A program made the position numbers and the translations under genes. This document shows positions 16,534-26,700 of a stretch of 64,000 nucleotides of DNA, piece after piece. The notes beneath the pieces are model-generated. The model was not told the origin of the DNA and ran no database searches. It saw only the letters and a program-made list of their open reading frames with translations. Every line of letters starts with the position of its first letter. Position 1 is the stretch's first letter. The DNA comes from Hamadaea flava (GTDB lineage Bacteria > Actinomycetota > Actinomycetes > Mycobacteriales > Micromonosporaceae): NCBI RefSeq assembly GCF_024172085.1, contig NZ_JAMZDZ010000001.1, positions 8,494,001 through 8,558,000 of the forward strand, read 5' to 3'.

Positions 16534-18146
16534 TGATGGCCAATCAATCGCTCAGCCGACGCCGCTTCCTGGCACTGACCGGTGGCGCAGCCGCCGCGGT
16601 AGCCGGATCCGGTCTGCTCGCAGCCTGCGGCAGCTCGTCCACCCCCACAACCGGCGGCGCGGGCAGTGTCACCTTCCCCGAGTACGCCCCGGCGACGCTG
16701 GTGAAACCGGACCTGCCGGCGACCGCCGACGGCGTGATGGCCGGGTTCTACGACTATCCGGCGAACCTGGCGACCGCGTTCACCAGCAAGCCAGGCGAGG
16801 GCCTGGGGAACGTGACCGTCCTGACCAACATGTTCAACCCGGTGCCGCCAGGCGCGGGCTCGAACGCGTACTGGCAGGAGGTGAACACCCAGCTCGGGGC
16901 GACGCTGGACATCACGATGACGCCGTCCGCCGACTATCTCAGCAAGCTGTCGACCGTGATCGCCGGCGGCCAGCTACCCGACATGACGCTGATCTCGTCC
17001 AAGCTCGCCCACCGGGCGGACGTGCTGACCCGGTTGTGTGCCGACCTCAGCGAGTTCGTCTCGGGCTCGGCGATCACGGAGTACCCGTTCCTGGCCAACA
17101 TTCCCAAAGACGCCTGGCTGTCCACGGCGTACGGCGGGGGCATCTTCGCGGTGCCGATCCCGCGCGGCATCGCCGGGACGATCTTCTTCGCCCGGGACGA
17201 CCTCATCCGTGCCAAGGGCTTGAACACCGCCCCGGCCAGTTACGCCGAGTTCGTCAGGCTGGCCGAGGGGCTCACCGACGCGAAGGCGAACAAGTGGGCC
17301 TTCGGCGGTATCAAGCGGGTCATCGTCTTCGCCGGCACCATGCTGGGCGTGCCGAACACCTGGCGGGCCGACAACGGGAAGTTCGTCTCCGAGTTCGAGA
17401 CCGAGCAGCGCAAGGAGGCGGTCGCCCGGACCGCGGAGCTGTACAAGAAGGGGCTGTTCCACCCGGACAGCCTCGGCGGCAAACTCCAGGTACGCGACCT
17501 GTTCGGCAACGGGACGATCGCGTTGCACGGCGACGGGTACGCCGCCTGGGACACCATGGCCGCCGCCTACAAGGTGGAGATCGGCGCGATGCCGGCCCCG
17601 AAGGCCGACGGAGGCGGCATCGCCCAGCATCCGGCGGGAGCCGCATCGTTCGCGATCACCGCGTTCAAGAAGGGCGACAAGGCTCGGATCAAGCAGTTGC
17701 TGAAGATCTGCGACTGGCTGGCCGCGCCACTCGGAACGAAGGAATACATGTTCCGCAAGTTCGGTGTCGAAGGCACGCATTACACGATGCAGGACGGCAA
17801 GCCGGTGCTCACCGACAAAGGCAAGGTCGAGGTCAAGCTTCCCCTCGAATACATCATCGACGCCCCGCCCATCCTCGGTCCCGGCGACCGGGCGCGGGTG
17901 GACGCCCAGCGGGCGTACCAGGAGAAGATCGTGCCGACCATCCTGCGCAACCCCGCTGAAGGGCTCTACTCGGCCACCGCGGTCGACAAGGCCGGCGAGA
18001 TGAGCAAGATCATCGACGCTGCCGAGCTGGACATCGTCTCCGGCCGCAAGCCCATCGCGTACTGGGACGAGGCGGTCACCGCGTGGAAGAAGGCCGGCGG
18101 CGACGCCGCACGCGCCGAGTACGAAAAAGCCCAGTCCACCAAGTAG
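16533..18146 (+). CDS. Extracellular solute-binding lipoprotein (Lpl type)
   Basis: 537 residues. The N-terminus combines a twin-arginine motif (SRRRFLALTG, residues 8-17) and a lipobox with the modified Cys at about residue 32 (GLLAAC), so it is exported, probably by Tat, and lipid-anchored. The mature protein has the length and pattern (FAVPIPRGIAGTIFFARDDL) of LplA-type binding proteins, which are larger than ordinary sugar-binding proteins. It captures a saccharide for the two permeases that follow. ATG 16533 overlaps the GH38 stop (ATGA); the next ATG at 16536 has better spacing from AAGGA. The operon carries no ATPase gene, so a shared MsiK/MsmX-like ATPase is expected. Confidence 0.9.
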   Translation: MMANQSLSRRRFLALTGGAAAAVAGSGLLAACGSSSTPTTGGAGSVTFPEYAPATLVKPDLPATADGVMAGFYDYPANLATAFTSKPGEGLGNVTVLTNMFNPVPPGAGSNAYWQEVNTQLGATLDITMTPSADYLSKLSTVIAGGQLPDMTLISSKLAHRADVLTRLCADLSEFVSGSAITEYPFLANIPKDAWLSTAYGGGIFAVPIPRGIAGTIFFARDDLIRAKGLNTAPASYAEFVRLAEGLTDAKANKWAFGGIKRVIVFAGTMLGVPNTWRADNGKFVSEFETEQRKEAVARTAELYKKGLFHPDSLGGKLQVRDLFGNGTIALHGDGYAAWDTMAAAYKVEIGAMPAPKADGGGIAQHPAGAASFAITAFKKGDKARIKQLLKICDWLAAPLGTKEYMFRKFGVEGTHYTMQDGKPVLTDKGKVEVKLPLEYIIDAPPILGPGDRARVDAQRAYQEKIVPTILRNPAEGLYSATAVDKAGEMSKIIDAAELDIVSGRKPIAYWDEAVTAWKKAGGDAARAEYEKAQSTK

Positions 18147-18166
18147 AGCGACAGGTGAGGACGACG

Positions 18167-19072
18167 ATGATGCGACGGCTGCGGCGGGACTGGTTCCTGC
18201 TGATGCTCGGTCTGCCCGGCCTGCTGCTGGTGGTGTTGTTCCATTACGTGCCGCTGGCCGGCAACGTCATCGCGTTCAAGGACTACCGGCCCTACCTGAC
18301 GATCTGGGAGGCGCCCTGGGTCGGCTTCGACAACTTCCGTGTGATCTACGACGGTGATCCGGCGTTCCTCAACGCGCTCACCAACACGCTGATCATCTCG
18401 CTCATTCAGATCGTGGTGGTCTTCCCGATCCCGATCGCCCTGGCCGTGCTGCTCAACAGCCTGCTCTCGGAGAAGATCAAGCGAGTCGTGCAGTCGGTGC
18501 TCTACCTGCCGCACTTCATGTCCTGGGTGATCGTGGTCGCGCTGTTCCAGCAGATGCTCGGCAACGCGGGCCTCTACAACACCTGGGCCCGCGCCCACGA
18601 GTTCCCGATCCTGCACCTGATCGGCAACGCCGACTTGTTCCTGCCACTGATCACCAGCCAGGCGATCTGGAAGGACGTCGGCTGGGGCACGATCATCTTC
18701 CTCGCCGCGATCTCCCGCGTCGACACCGAACTGTTCGAGGCGGTCGCCGTCGACGGCGGCGGCCGTCTGCGGCAGCTGTGGCACGTGACCCTGCCGGCCA
18801 TCCGGTCGGTCGTGGTGCTACTGCTCATCCTGCGCCTCGGCGACGTCCTCACGGTCGGCTTCGAGCAGATCATCCTGCAACAGGCGGCGGTGGGCCAGGA
18901 CGCCTCCGAAGTGCTGGACACCTACGTCTACAACCGCGGCATCATCGACGGCAACTTCGGGCTGGCCGCCGCGGTCGGCCTGGTCAAGGGTGCGATCGGA
19001 CTCGCCCTCGTGCTCATCGCGAACAAGATCGCGCATCTGTTCGGGGAGAGAGGAATCTACTCGCGATGGTGA
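18167..19072 (+). CDS. ABC sugar permease, LplB type
   Basis: 301 residues with six predicted membrane helices, the first at about residues 10-30 (LLMLGLPGLLLVVLFHYVPL). The cytoplasmic EAA loop (ELFEAVAVDGGGRLRQLW) contacts the ATPase. The FHYVPLAGNVIAFKDY segment is typical of LplB/YtrC-like permeases that pair with large Lpl-type binding proteins. ATG 18167 is chosen with AGGTGAGG upstream; ATG 18170 is an alternative. It heterodimerises with the product of 19066 to import the ligand of the preceding lipoprotein. Confidence 0.9.
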   Translation: MMRRLRRDWFLLMLGLPGLLLVVLFHYVPLAGNVIAFKDYRPYLTIWEAPWVGFDNFRVIYDGDPAFLNALTNTLIISLIQIVVVFPIPIALAVLLNSLLSEKIKRVVQSVLYLPHFMSWVIVVALFQQMLGNAGLYNTWARAHEFPILHLIGNADLFLPLITSQAIWKDVGWGTIIFLAAISRVDTELFEAVAVDGGGRLRQLWHVTLPAIRSVVVLLLILRLGDVLTVGFEQIILQQAAVGQDASEVLDTYVYNRGIIDGNFGLAAAVGLVKGAIGLALVLIANKIAHLFGERGIYSRW

Positions 19073-19995
19073 CGCTGGCTTCCCGATCACGGACGCCGCA
19101 GGGCTCGGCGCGCAAGCCGAAACTGATCAACGGCGCGCCCGCGCCCAACCCGGCCGTCCGGGTGCTGAAGGGGATCGTGCTGCTGATCTGCTGCGCGGCG
19201 GTGGCGATCCCGTTCGTCGGGGTCATCTCGACGTCGCTGGCCGACCAGGAGCAGATCACTCAAGCGGGCGGCTACGTGCTGTGGCCGGAACGCCCGTCGC
19301 TCGACGCGTACGAGGCGATCTTCCGCGGCGGTGTCGTCACCCGGGCCACCCTCGTGTCCATCGGTGTGACCCTGGTGGGCTCGCTGCTGTCCATGGCGGT
19401 CGTCGCGCTGCTGGCGTACTCGCTGTCGCGGCCGGGCAGCTTCGCCCACCGGCCGCTGCTCATGCTGGTGCTGGTCACGATGCTGTTCAACGCCGGGATG
19501 ATCCCGAACTACCTGCTCATCAAACAGCTCGGCCTCATCGACTCCTGGTGGGCGCTGATCCTGCCGCCCGCGGTGTCCGCGTTCCAAGTGATCATCGTGC
19601 GCGCCTTCTTCATGGAGGTGCCGCGCGAGATCGTCGACGCCGCCCGCATCGACGGCGCCGGGGAGCTGCAGATCCTCACGCGGATCATGCTGCCGCTGTC
19701 CAAGGCCGTATTGGCGGTCGTCGGCCTGTTCCAGGCGGTGGCGTACTGGAGCGCCTTCTTCAACGCGCTGCTCTACATCAACTCCACCGACAAATGGCCA
19801 CTGCAGCTGGTGCTGCGCTCGTACGTGGTCGACAACACGGCCATCGGCACCGACCTGCCGGGGGAGATCGTACCGCCACAGCAGTCCCTGCAGATGGCGA
19901 TCCTGGTCGTCTCGCTCGTCCCGATCTGCCTGCTCTACCCGTTCCTGCAGAAGCACTTCGCCAAGGGCGTGGTCGTCGGAGCCGTCAAAGGCTGA
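19066..19995 (+). CDS. ABC sugar permease, LplC/YtcP type
   Basis: 309 residues and six predicted membrane helices after a 25-residue cytoplasmic leader. The EAA motif (EIVDAARIDGAGELQILTR) and the C-terminal QKHFAKGVVVGAVKG are characteristic of LplC/YtcP permeases. Its ATG overlaps the end of the first permease by 7 bases and GGGGAGAGAGG precedes it, so it is co-translated. It completes an ATPase-less importer with 16533 and 18167. Confidence 0.9.
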   Translation: MVTLASRSRTPQGSARKPKLINGAPAPNPAVRVLKGIVLLICCAAVAIPFVGVISTSLADQEQITQAGGYVLWPERPSLDAYEAIFRGGVVTRATLVSIGVTLVGSLLSMAVVALLAYSLSRPGSFAHRPLLMLVLVTMLFNAGMIPNYLLIKQLGLIDSWWALILPPAVSAFQVIIVRAFFMEVPREIVDAARIDGAGELQILTRIMLPLSKAVLAVVGLFQAVAYWSAFFNALLYINSTDKWPLQLVLRSYVVDNTAIGTDLPGEIVPPQQSLQMAILVVSLVPICLLYPFLQKHFAKGVVVGAVKG

Positions 19996-20080
19996 CCCGC
20001 TCAACCCATCCATCGCAGCCGCACCGGCCGGGACCTGCGTTCCGCCGCGCTGCCGCCTGCGTACTCGAGGAGGCACGAAG

Positions 20081-22243
20081 ATGCACGACACCTCTCCAGG
20101 CATCCCCTCACCCGCCGCCGACACGTTCGCCGCCGCCGAGGCAGCCGCCGGCCGCCGCACCGGCCGGCGCCAAGCACTGGCCGCGTTCGGCCTGGCCGGC
20201 GCGGCTCTGGCCGGCAGCCAGACGATCCCCGGCCTCGCCCAGGCCGCCGGCCCCGGCCCGGCGCTGGCGGCCCCCAAGAAGCGGCTGGAAGCAGGAGCCG
20301 GCTACACCAGCGTCGACGATCTGCGCGCCAGCGCCGGGGCCGCCGACGGTGAGCAGGTCCACGTCGTCGGCTATCACGCCGACCGGCCCGGCGTCGGCGG
20401 CGGCGTCTTCTACTGGGACGCCGACGCGACCGAGACTGACGACGGCGGTACGGTCATCGCGGCCACCGGCGTCGCCACCGGACGCTGGAAGCGACCCGTC
20501 GAGGCCCGGGTCGACCTGGCCTGGTTCGGCTGGACCGGGGTCGGCGACGTCGACGACGCGCCGAAGGTACGCGCGGCCGTGGCCGCCCTGCCCACCGGCG
20601 GCATCGTCGAGACCGGGCCCGGCAAGGTACGCCTGGAATCCACCGTCGAGATCACCTCGATCCCGATCCTGTTCCAAGGCGCCGGGGCGACCGACGTCGA
20701 CGACTACTCGACGCAGTACATCGTGGCGACCGGCGCCGCCGACGGCTTCCGGCTCAAGAACGTCCACGGCGGCGGCATGCGGGACCTCGTGGTCCGCGGC
20801 TCGGGTCTGACCGGCGGCAGCCTGGTGGCGACCGAGGCGGCGGGAACCGACCGCAACTACATGGTGTCGTTCATCAACGTCCGGTTCAAGGACGGCTACA
20901 ACGGCATGACCCTGCGTTCCTGCAACACGATCCGGTTCCGCAACTGCGTATGGAACGGCTTCAACGGGCAGTACGTCATCCTGCTCAACGGGGTCGGCGA
21001 CGGCTCCCGGGCCGACCCGGTCGAGTTCGTCCAGTGCGGCATCGCGGCCGGACCGGCCAACACCGGCGTGGACAACCTCGTCATCGACGGGCTCGGCGGG
21101 TCGATCAAGTTCTTCGCCACCGCGGTGCTGTTCGGGCGGCACGGCATCTGGCTCAAGAACACCACCGGCGGCTCCTACCCGAAGTTCCTCTACTTCGAAG
21201 GAGGCGGCTTCGAGAACGGGCACGGCTACCCGGTGCTGCTCGAGGCAGGCGCGCAGGCCCAGTTCGCCAACGTCTACGTCTCGGCCGACAACGAGCTGAG
21301 CAACGTCCGGATCACCGAAGGCTTCACCGGCACCGCCACCTTCACCGGCTGCATCATCCGCGGCTGCGGGCACAACGGCTTGGACGTCGCGTCCACCCGC
21401 GTCACCGTCACCGGCTGTGTCATCGGCAACAACGGGCGTACGGCGCATCCGGCGTTCGCCCGGACGATCACGGGAACCTCGTCGGGCGGCGGCGGCAAGG
21501 TCCGGATCACCACCAGCACCGAGCATGGCTGGGAGACCGGCGACCGGGTCAGCGTCCTGGACGTCACCGGCACCACCGAGGCCAACGGCAAGTGGACCAT
21601 CAACGTGGTCAGCCCGACCGCCTTCGAGATCCCAGTCCAGTTCGCGCACGCGTACGCCGGCGGCGGCAGCGCCTACCGGCACGGCACCGGGATCAACATC
21701 CGGTCGGCGGCGACCCGCGTCGTGGTGGTCGGCAACGCGATCGGCGGCCTGGCCGACGGGATCAACCGGCAGGACTACGGGATCGTCTGCGCTTCGCCCG
21801 ACGTGCTGGTGGCCGACAACGACCTCAACGGCAACCTGGTCGCGCCCTACACGATCACCGGATCGGTCGACGGACAGACCCGCTTCGCCGGCAACAAGGG
21901 CGTCGAGCAGATCGACGGCCGCCTCGTAGCCCGGGTCACCGGCGCGGTGCCCGATGGACTCTACGACTTCGGCAACCTGCTCTACCTGGACGGCCAGCGG
22001 ATCCGGGTGACGAAGGTGACCCGGAAGCTGGGCGGCGGAGCGTGCGACGTACGCCTGGACGCCGCCGCCGCGAGCGCGGGCGGGAACGCGATCGGGGTCA
22101 CGACGACGTCGCAGACCACGGCGCTGACCTCACCGTTCACCGTGGACGGCACCGGCACGTCATTGCGGCTGCAGGCACGGGTGCTCAACGCAGCCTCGGC
22201 GAGTGACCTCGAAGTCCAGTTCGCCTACCAGATCCTCGGCTGA
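20081..22243 (+). CDS. Tat-exported right-handed beta-helix protein
   Basis: 720 residues. The long leader contains twin arginines (RRTGRRQALAAFGL, about residues 25-38) and an Ala-rich hydrophobic stretch, so export is predicted. After about 100 residues with a pectate-lyase/phage-tailspike-like N-terminal block (YTSVDDLRASAG), the protein shows repeated short strands with stacked Asn/Gly turns (FRNCVWNGFNGQYVILLNG, VTVTGCVIGNNG, LVADNDLNGN). That is the pattern of a parallel beta-helix used by many polysaccharide lyases and epimerases. It probably processes the polymer outside the cell before import by the adjacent transporter. It starts 85 bases after the permease and ends at a strong terminator. 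No catalytic residues were assigned. Confidence 0.75.
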   Translation: MHDTSPGIPSPAADTFAAAEAAAGRRTGRRQALAAFGLAGAALAGSQTIPGLAQAAGPGPALAAPKKRLEAGAGYTSVDDLRASAGAADGEQVHVVGYHADRPGVGGGVFYWDADATETDDGGTVIAATGVATGRWKRPVEARVDLAWFGWTGVGDVDDAPKVRAAVAALPTGGIVETGPGKVRLESTVEITSIPILFQGAGATDVDDYSTQYIVATGAADGFRLKNVHGGGMRDLVVRGSGLTGGSLVATEAAGTDRNYMVSFINVRFKDGYNGMTLRSCNTIRFRNCVWNGFNGQYVILLNGVGDGSRADPVEFVQCGIAAGPANTGVDNLVIDGLGGSIKFFATAVLFGRHGIWLKNTTGGSYPKFLYFEGGGFENGHGYPVLLEAGAQAQFANVYVSADNELSNVRITEGFTGTATFTGCIIRGCGHNGLDVASTRVTVTGCVIGNNGRTAHPAFARTITGTSSGGGGKVRITTSTEHGWETGDRVSVLDVTGTTEANGKWTINVVSPTAFEIPVQFAHAYAGGGSAYRHGTGINIRSAATRVVVVGNAIGGLADGINRQDYGIVCASPDVLVADNDLNGNLVAPYTITGSVDGQTRFAGNKGVEQIDGRLVARVTGAVPDGLYDFGNLLYLDGQRIRVTKVTRKLGGGACDVRLDAAAASAGGNAIGVTTTSQTTALTSPFTVDGTGTSLRLQARVLNAASASDLEVQFAYQILG

Positions 22244-22247
22244 CCCC

Positions 22248-22291
22248 GCCCGGCCGGGCCGGCGCACAATCTGGTGCCGGCCCGGCCGGGC
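22248..22291 (+). terminator. Strong terminator ending carbohydrate locus A
   Basis: A perfect 16-bp stem: GCCCGGCCGGGCCGGC at 22248-22263 and its reverse complement at 22276-22291, with a 12-base loop. It starts 4 bases after the beta-helix gene stop and marks the end of the 9960-22243 operon. Confidence 0.8.
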
Positions 22292-22319
22292 CCAGTGCAC
22301 CAGCAGCCGTGCCGCCACC

Positions 22320-22690
22320 TACAACCTGGCCGGACGCATCGCCGCGGTCAGCGGGATGGCGGCACCGACACCATCATCTACGACGACCGTGGCCTGCCGC
22401 TGTCGATCACCGGGCCACCAGGCAACTCGTCGTTGCCTACAACGGCGACGCCCAGACGACCACCCGGACCGACGCCGCCGGAACCACCACCTACCGATGC
22501 CGCACGACCGGCACCGACAAAGGCATCCTCGACAAGATCGCCAACACCGGCACCGACCTCGACGTGCGATTCAGCTTCAACGCGATGGCCGCCGTCAAAC
22601 CTCATCTCCCACTACGGCGCAGGCGTCGAAGCCAGCAAACGAACCAGCACCTACGACGACCAGCCCGGCCGCCGCCTGCCGGCTGGCCGG
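22320..22690 (+). pseudogene. Frame-broken RHS/YD-repeat relic
   Basis: YD-repeat-like phrases occur in order but in three different frames. YNLAGRIAAVSG starts at 22320 (frame of 22320), TIIYDDRGLPLSITG starts near 22370 (shifted), VVAYNGDAQTTTRTDAAG starts at 22429 (shifted again), and SHYGAGVEASKRTSTYDD near 22608 is shifted once more. Each has the Tyr-Asp plus Gly-Arg/Thr texture of RHS repeats. No start or complete domain survives. This is a worn fragment of a second RHS gene lying 5 kb upstream of the intact one at 27353. Confidence 0.6.
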
Positions 22691-22817
22691 CGTCAACCGC
22701 CGGATCCACGGTGGTGCTGTTCGCGTTCACGACCCGGCAGGTGGTCGTCGTGCATACGGCCGCAGACGTAATCCGCCTCATGCACGGCACCCACACACAG
22801 ATCCTCGGCAGGCAGGC

Positions 22818-23005
22818 ATGACGACCGACCCGGACCGGCTCGAGACGGCGTGGCGGCTGCTCGCCGACTCGGCGTCAGCGTCGCCGATCTGCGCGACGAC
22901 CTCCGCGCCTGTCCGCCGATGCCGACAGTGGAGGAGTACCCGCCCCGCGTCGCCGCCGCAGCAGGACCCCGGCGCGCGACACACCTACGGCATGCCTGCC
23001 CGAGC
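22818..23005 (+). pseudogene. N-terminal relic of a tyrosine recombinase/integrase
   Basis: Starting at ATG 22818, the reading MTTDPDRLETAWRLLAD continues, after a one-base shift, as LGVSVADLRDDLRACPPMPT and VEEYPPRVAAAAGP, then shifts again to GARHTYG. Spliced together this resembles the N-terminal, pre-SAM-like part of actinobacterial tyrosine integrases (short leader, P-x-P-T-x-x-E/F-x-E-Y, then a T-R/H-x-T-Y-G motif). The catalytic domain is missing. It suggests the interval was once part of an integrated element. The family call is from pattern memory, not a search. Confidence 0.4.
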
Positions 23006-23026
23006 CGGTCCGCTACATCGCCTTGT

Positions 23027-23314
23027 ATGAACCCGTTGCCCGCATCGGTGCCGGGCTGCTCGGCGTGGCCGTCGCGCTCAGGCTCCTCCGCAGCGGCCCC
23101 GCCCGGCTGATCCTCGCCATCATCCCTCGGAGCAGGATTCGCCATCGTTTACGGCTTCCAGTCGGTCGGCCCAATGACCGTAATCTATCTGATTGCCGTC
23201 AGCCTGTGGTGGATCCGACAAACCGTCCAGATCATCGTCGATGGTCATCCATCGAGCCTCTGGGTGAAGATCCGTGCCGCCCTCACGCAAAGCGTGACCT
23301 CACCCGATTCTTAA
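23027..23314 (+). pseudogene. Frame-broken remnant of a small membrane protein
   Basis: One frame from 23027 reads EPVARIGAGLLGVAVALRLL, a hydrophobic segment. After a shift near 23130 a second frame reads GAGFAIVYGFQSVGPMTVIY, LIAVSLWWIRQ and a short tail to TAA at 23312. Both pieces have membrane-protein character but no frame covers both, and an in-frame TGA precedes the second. This is likely a decayed small membrane protein of unknown family. Confidence 0.35.
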
Positions 23315-23779
23315 GAGCAATGAAGCTGGGCTGTAACGAAGTCTTGTGTATGAACTAGAAACTCCTCGCCACCGGCTGCCACGCCCCGGCGGCAGGTTTC
23401 TCAACGTCGATGGCCCCGACCTTGAGGCCGCGCGTGGTCGATTGCACGCAATGCATCCGGTCAGCCATGCGCACGCCCTAGAGACGCGAACGGGGAAGGG
23501 TCTGTGCGAAGGGGCTGTTCTGCTCCGACCGTTCGTTGGCAAGATAAACATCACGGTTTGGCAACAACGAACTGTCGAACTCCTGGGATTCTGGCGGTCA
23601 AAGCTTCAGCGCGTCCTTGTTACCCACTGTGATCTTGGCACTTCGAGAAGACACGCTCGAACGGTAGGCATCGATGTGATCCTTCGGCGATTCGGGCGAA
23701 TCGGTGCGAACCGGTGCCCCCCGGAAGGTCAGCTGTAGCCCATACGCTTCGCACCTGTTTCCAGTGTGGAGGAGTGATC
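23315..23779. other. Non-coding stretch before the LamG gene
   Basis: About 465 bases with lower GC than the flanking operons and no open frame that looks like protein on either strand. It should contain the promoter of the gene at 23780, but no convincing -35/-10 pair was picked out. Confidence 0.4.
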
Positions 23780-26700
23780 ATGGGGGAGCGAGGAGGCGGC
23801 GGTCGCGCGCCGTGGAGACGGTGGGTAGCGGGGCTGATGTCCGCTCTGGCGGGCGTGGGAATGGTACCGGTTGTCACGCCGCCAGCGTTTTCTGAAGCGC
23901 CGGCCTGCGCGGACGTGGCGACGGACGCGGCCAATGCCCGGAAGCTGGCAGCGGACTGTAATCGGCGTGTCGAGGATTTGTCTCAACGGTCGGAGCACAC
24001 ACAGGTTCTGGCTAATCCGGACGGCACGTGGACGGCCACGGAGAGCATGCGCCCGCGCTTCGCGCGTATGTCTGACGGTTCGTGGACCACGCCGGACGCC
24101 ACGCTTGTGGCTAATCCGGACGGTTCGTTCTCGCCACGGGCGTCGGTGTTCCCGATCAAGATCTCTGGGGGCGGCACCGGTGCGCTGGCTTGGCTATCGA
24201 AGACCGAGGGTGCGGTGTCGCTCAGTTGGCCGGCAGCGATGCCGACACCCACGATTTCGGGTGCGACCGCAACCTACGAGGAGATTGTTCCCGGCGTGGA
24301 TCTGCGGTTGATCGCCGACGTCGACGGAGTGTCGGAGCAATTGGTTGTCAAGACGCATGCCGCTGCGGCGAATCCGCTGGTCCGCAATCCGAAGTTCGGG
24401 GTGCAGGTCAGTGGCGGGTTGACCGCCGCCACGCATGCCGATGGCGTATCAGAGATCAAGGACTCGGGCGGCAAGGTCGTGTTCTCCTCTGGCGCTGCGC
24501 GTATGTGGGATTCCTCCGCGAACCCTGTGGCCAGCAGGTTCACTGATGGCAGCGATTCGGCGCCGGAGCCCGAGCCGAAGTCCGCCGATGTCGCGGTGGC
24601 GGTGGCGGCGGGCACCTGGACGCTGACACCATCGGCCGAGATGCTGGATGATCCGGCGACCGTGTTCCCGGTTGTCATCGACCCGGATATCAAGGGCACC
24701 AAGAACCACTGGTCGTTGCTGCGGGAAAGCAGCCCGGACACCGAGTACTACGACATTACCGACGCGAACATCAGCGACACGACCGACAATCAGCAGCACG
24801 GTTTGGCGCGTGTCGGCTACTCCGACTGGCAGTCACCGACCTATACCGACCGTTCGGTGTTCGAGTTCAACACGACGGCCGTGAATGGCAAGCACGTGCT
24901 CGGGGCGAAGCTGAATATGTACCAGCGCTGGTCCGGATCGGGCTGCGGTGGCACAGGCGGCGCCGTTGGCGTGTACTGGACCTCGGCCATCAGTTCGGCG
25001 ACGAACTGGACGAACTTTTCCGGCTCCGCCCGGTGGGGGTCGACCTATCGCCTAGGCACTAACAGCGAGATACGCCGTTACGGCGGCACCGGGTCGTGTG
25101 CGCCGGGCTACATCCAGCTCGACTTCAGTTCCAAGATCGCGACCGTGGGTCTGGGGACGGCCAACACCCTGACCCTGGGCATCAAGGGGGAGAACGAGTC
25201 GAGTAACACGACATGGAAGCGCTACGCCAACGACACAACCGAGAGCCCGTTCTTGGAGCTGACCTACAACACCTACCCAGGAACTCCGGCCGACGCGAAA
25301 GTCGACAACAAGGCCTGCGGAACGGGGGCTAACGCCGCGTACGTATCTACGATCGGCGGCCACGCTCCGCAGTTGTCGGCCAAGCTGACCGACAGTGATC
25401 AGGACGCGTCCCTGCGGGGTGACTTCGCATGGACTGCGGCGTCCGGCGCCACGTCAGGCTCCCAGGGCAGCATTCCCAACAATGGCTATGCGTCGGTCAG
25501 CACTGCTGGCGCAACGTTTACGCCGGGAGCGACCTACTCGTTCACCGTTAAGACGTGGGACGGCACGGACTTCTCGAAGGCGTCTGCGGGTCCGTGTGAG
25601 TTCGTGGTGGACAACACGAAGCCGTCGGCCAAACCTACCGCGATCTCCGCGGACGGCAGATATCCGATGGATGATGGCACCGGTGGCTGGCACGACGGTG
25701 TCGGCAAAGCTGGCAGCTTCACCCTGCAACCCAACGGCGTTACCGACACCGTTGGCTACTACTACGGTTTGACTGACCCGCCCAACACCTATGTCGCGGC
25801 CGCCGCCGTTGGCGGCAACGCCACCGCCACCCTCACCCCGCTCAACGTCGGACTGAACACGCTGTACGTGCGCAGTGTCGATCGCGCAGGTAACCAGAGC
25901 GACATCAGCAGCAGCTACCGCTTCTGGGTCGGCTCGGGGGTGGGGCCGGTGGGTGCCTGGAAGTTCTCCGAAGGCACGGGCGCCGTCGCGCAAGACACCG
26001 GGGCGGGCGCGCACAACATCACCCTTAGTAACACGACATGGTCAACTGGACGCATGGCCACTACCAAGGCAGGAGCGTTCAACGCAACCTCCTCCTACGG
26101 CTCCACCGGGACCGCTCCGGTCCTCAACACCAGCCAGAGTTTCACGCTATCCGCGTGGGTGAAGCTCACCGACACCACGTCAAGTCGGTTCGCCGTGTCC
26201 ACCCAGGGTGTGCACTGCAGCAGCTTCTTCCTCTACTACGACAAGCCCGCCAACAAATGGGCCTTCCAGCAGCGGACTGCGGACACGACGACAGCGCAGG
26301 GCGCTTATGCGCTTTCGACGACCGTGCCGAAGCTGAACGTGTGGACCCACTTGGCCGGAGTCTACGACGCGCCGAGCGCGCAGATGCGGCTGTACATCAA
26401 CGGCGTGCTCGAGAAGACCGTTGCGGTGAGCAGCGTCTTCAACGCGTCGGGTCCACTCGTGGTCGGGCGGTTCCGCCAGGCTGACGTCGACAGCGGCTAC
26501 TGGGCTGGCGGTGTGAGCGAGGTCCGGGCATGGGACCGCATCGTCACCGACGCTGAGATCGCAGAACAATCGGCACCGGTTTTGGTGGCCCAGTGGGATC
26601 TTGACGATGGTGCCGGCAGCACCGCCTTTGACAGCTCGGTGTTCTCCCACCCGGCGACCCTCAGCGGAGCGGGGGCCACCTGGAGCACGACCGGTCACAA

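Noticed and set aside
20108-21682. Long open frame opposite the beta-helix gene
   Set aside because: Shadow frame. The plus-strand protein has an export signal and regular beta-helix turns.
23346-23738. Possible 130-residue gene before the LamG gene
   Set aside because: No ribosome-binding site, no recognisable fold, and composition like translated noncoding sequence.
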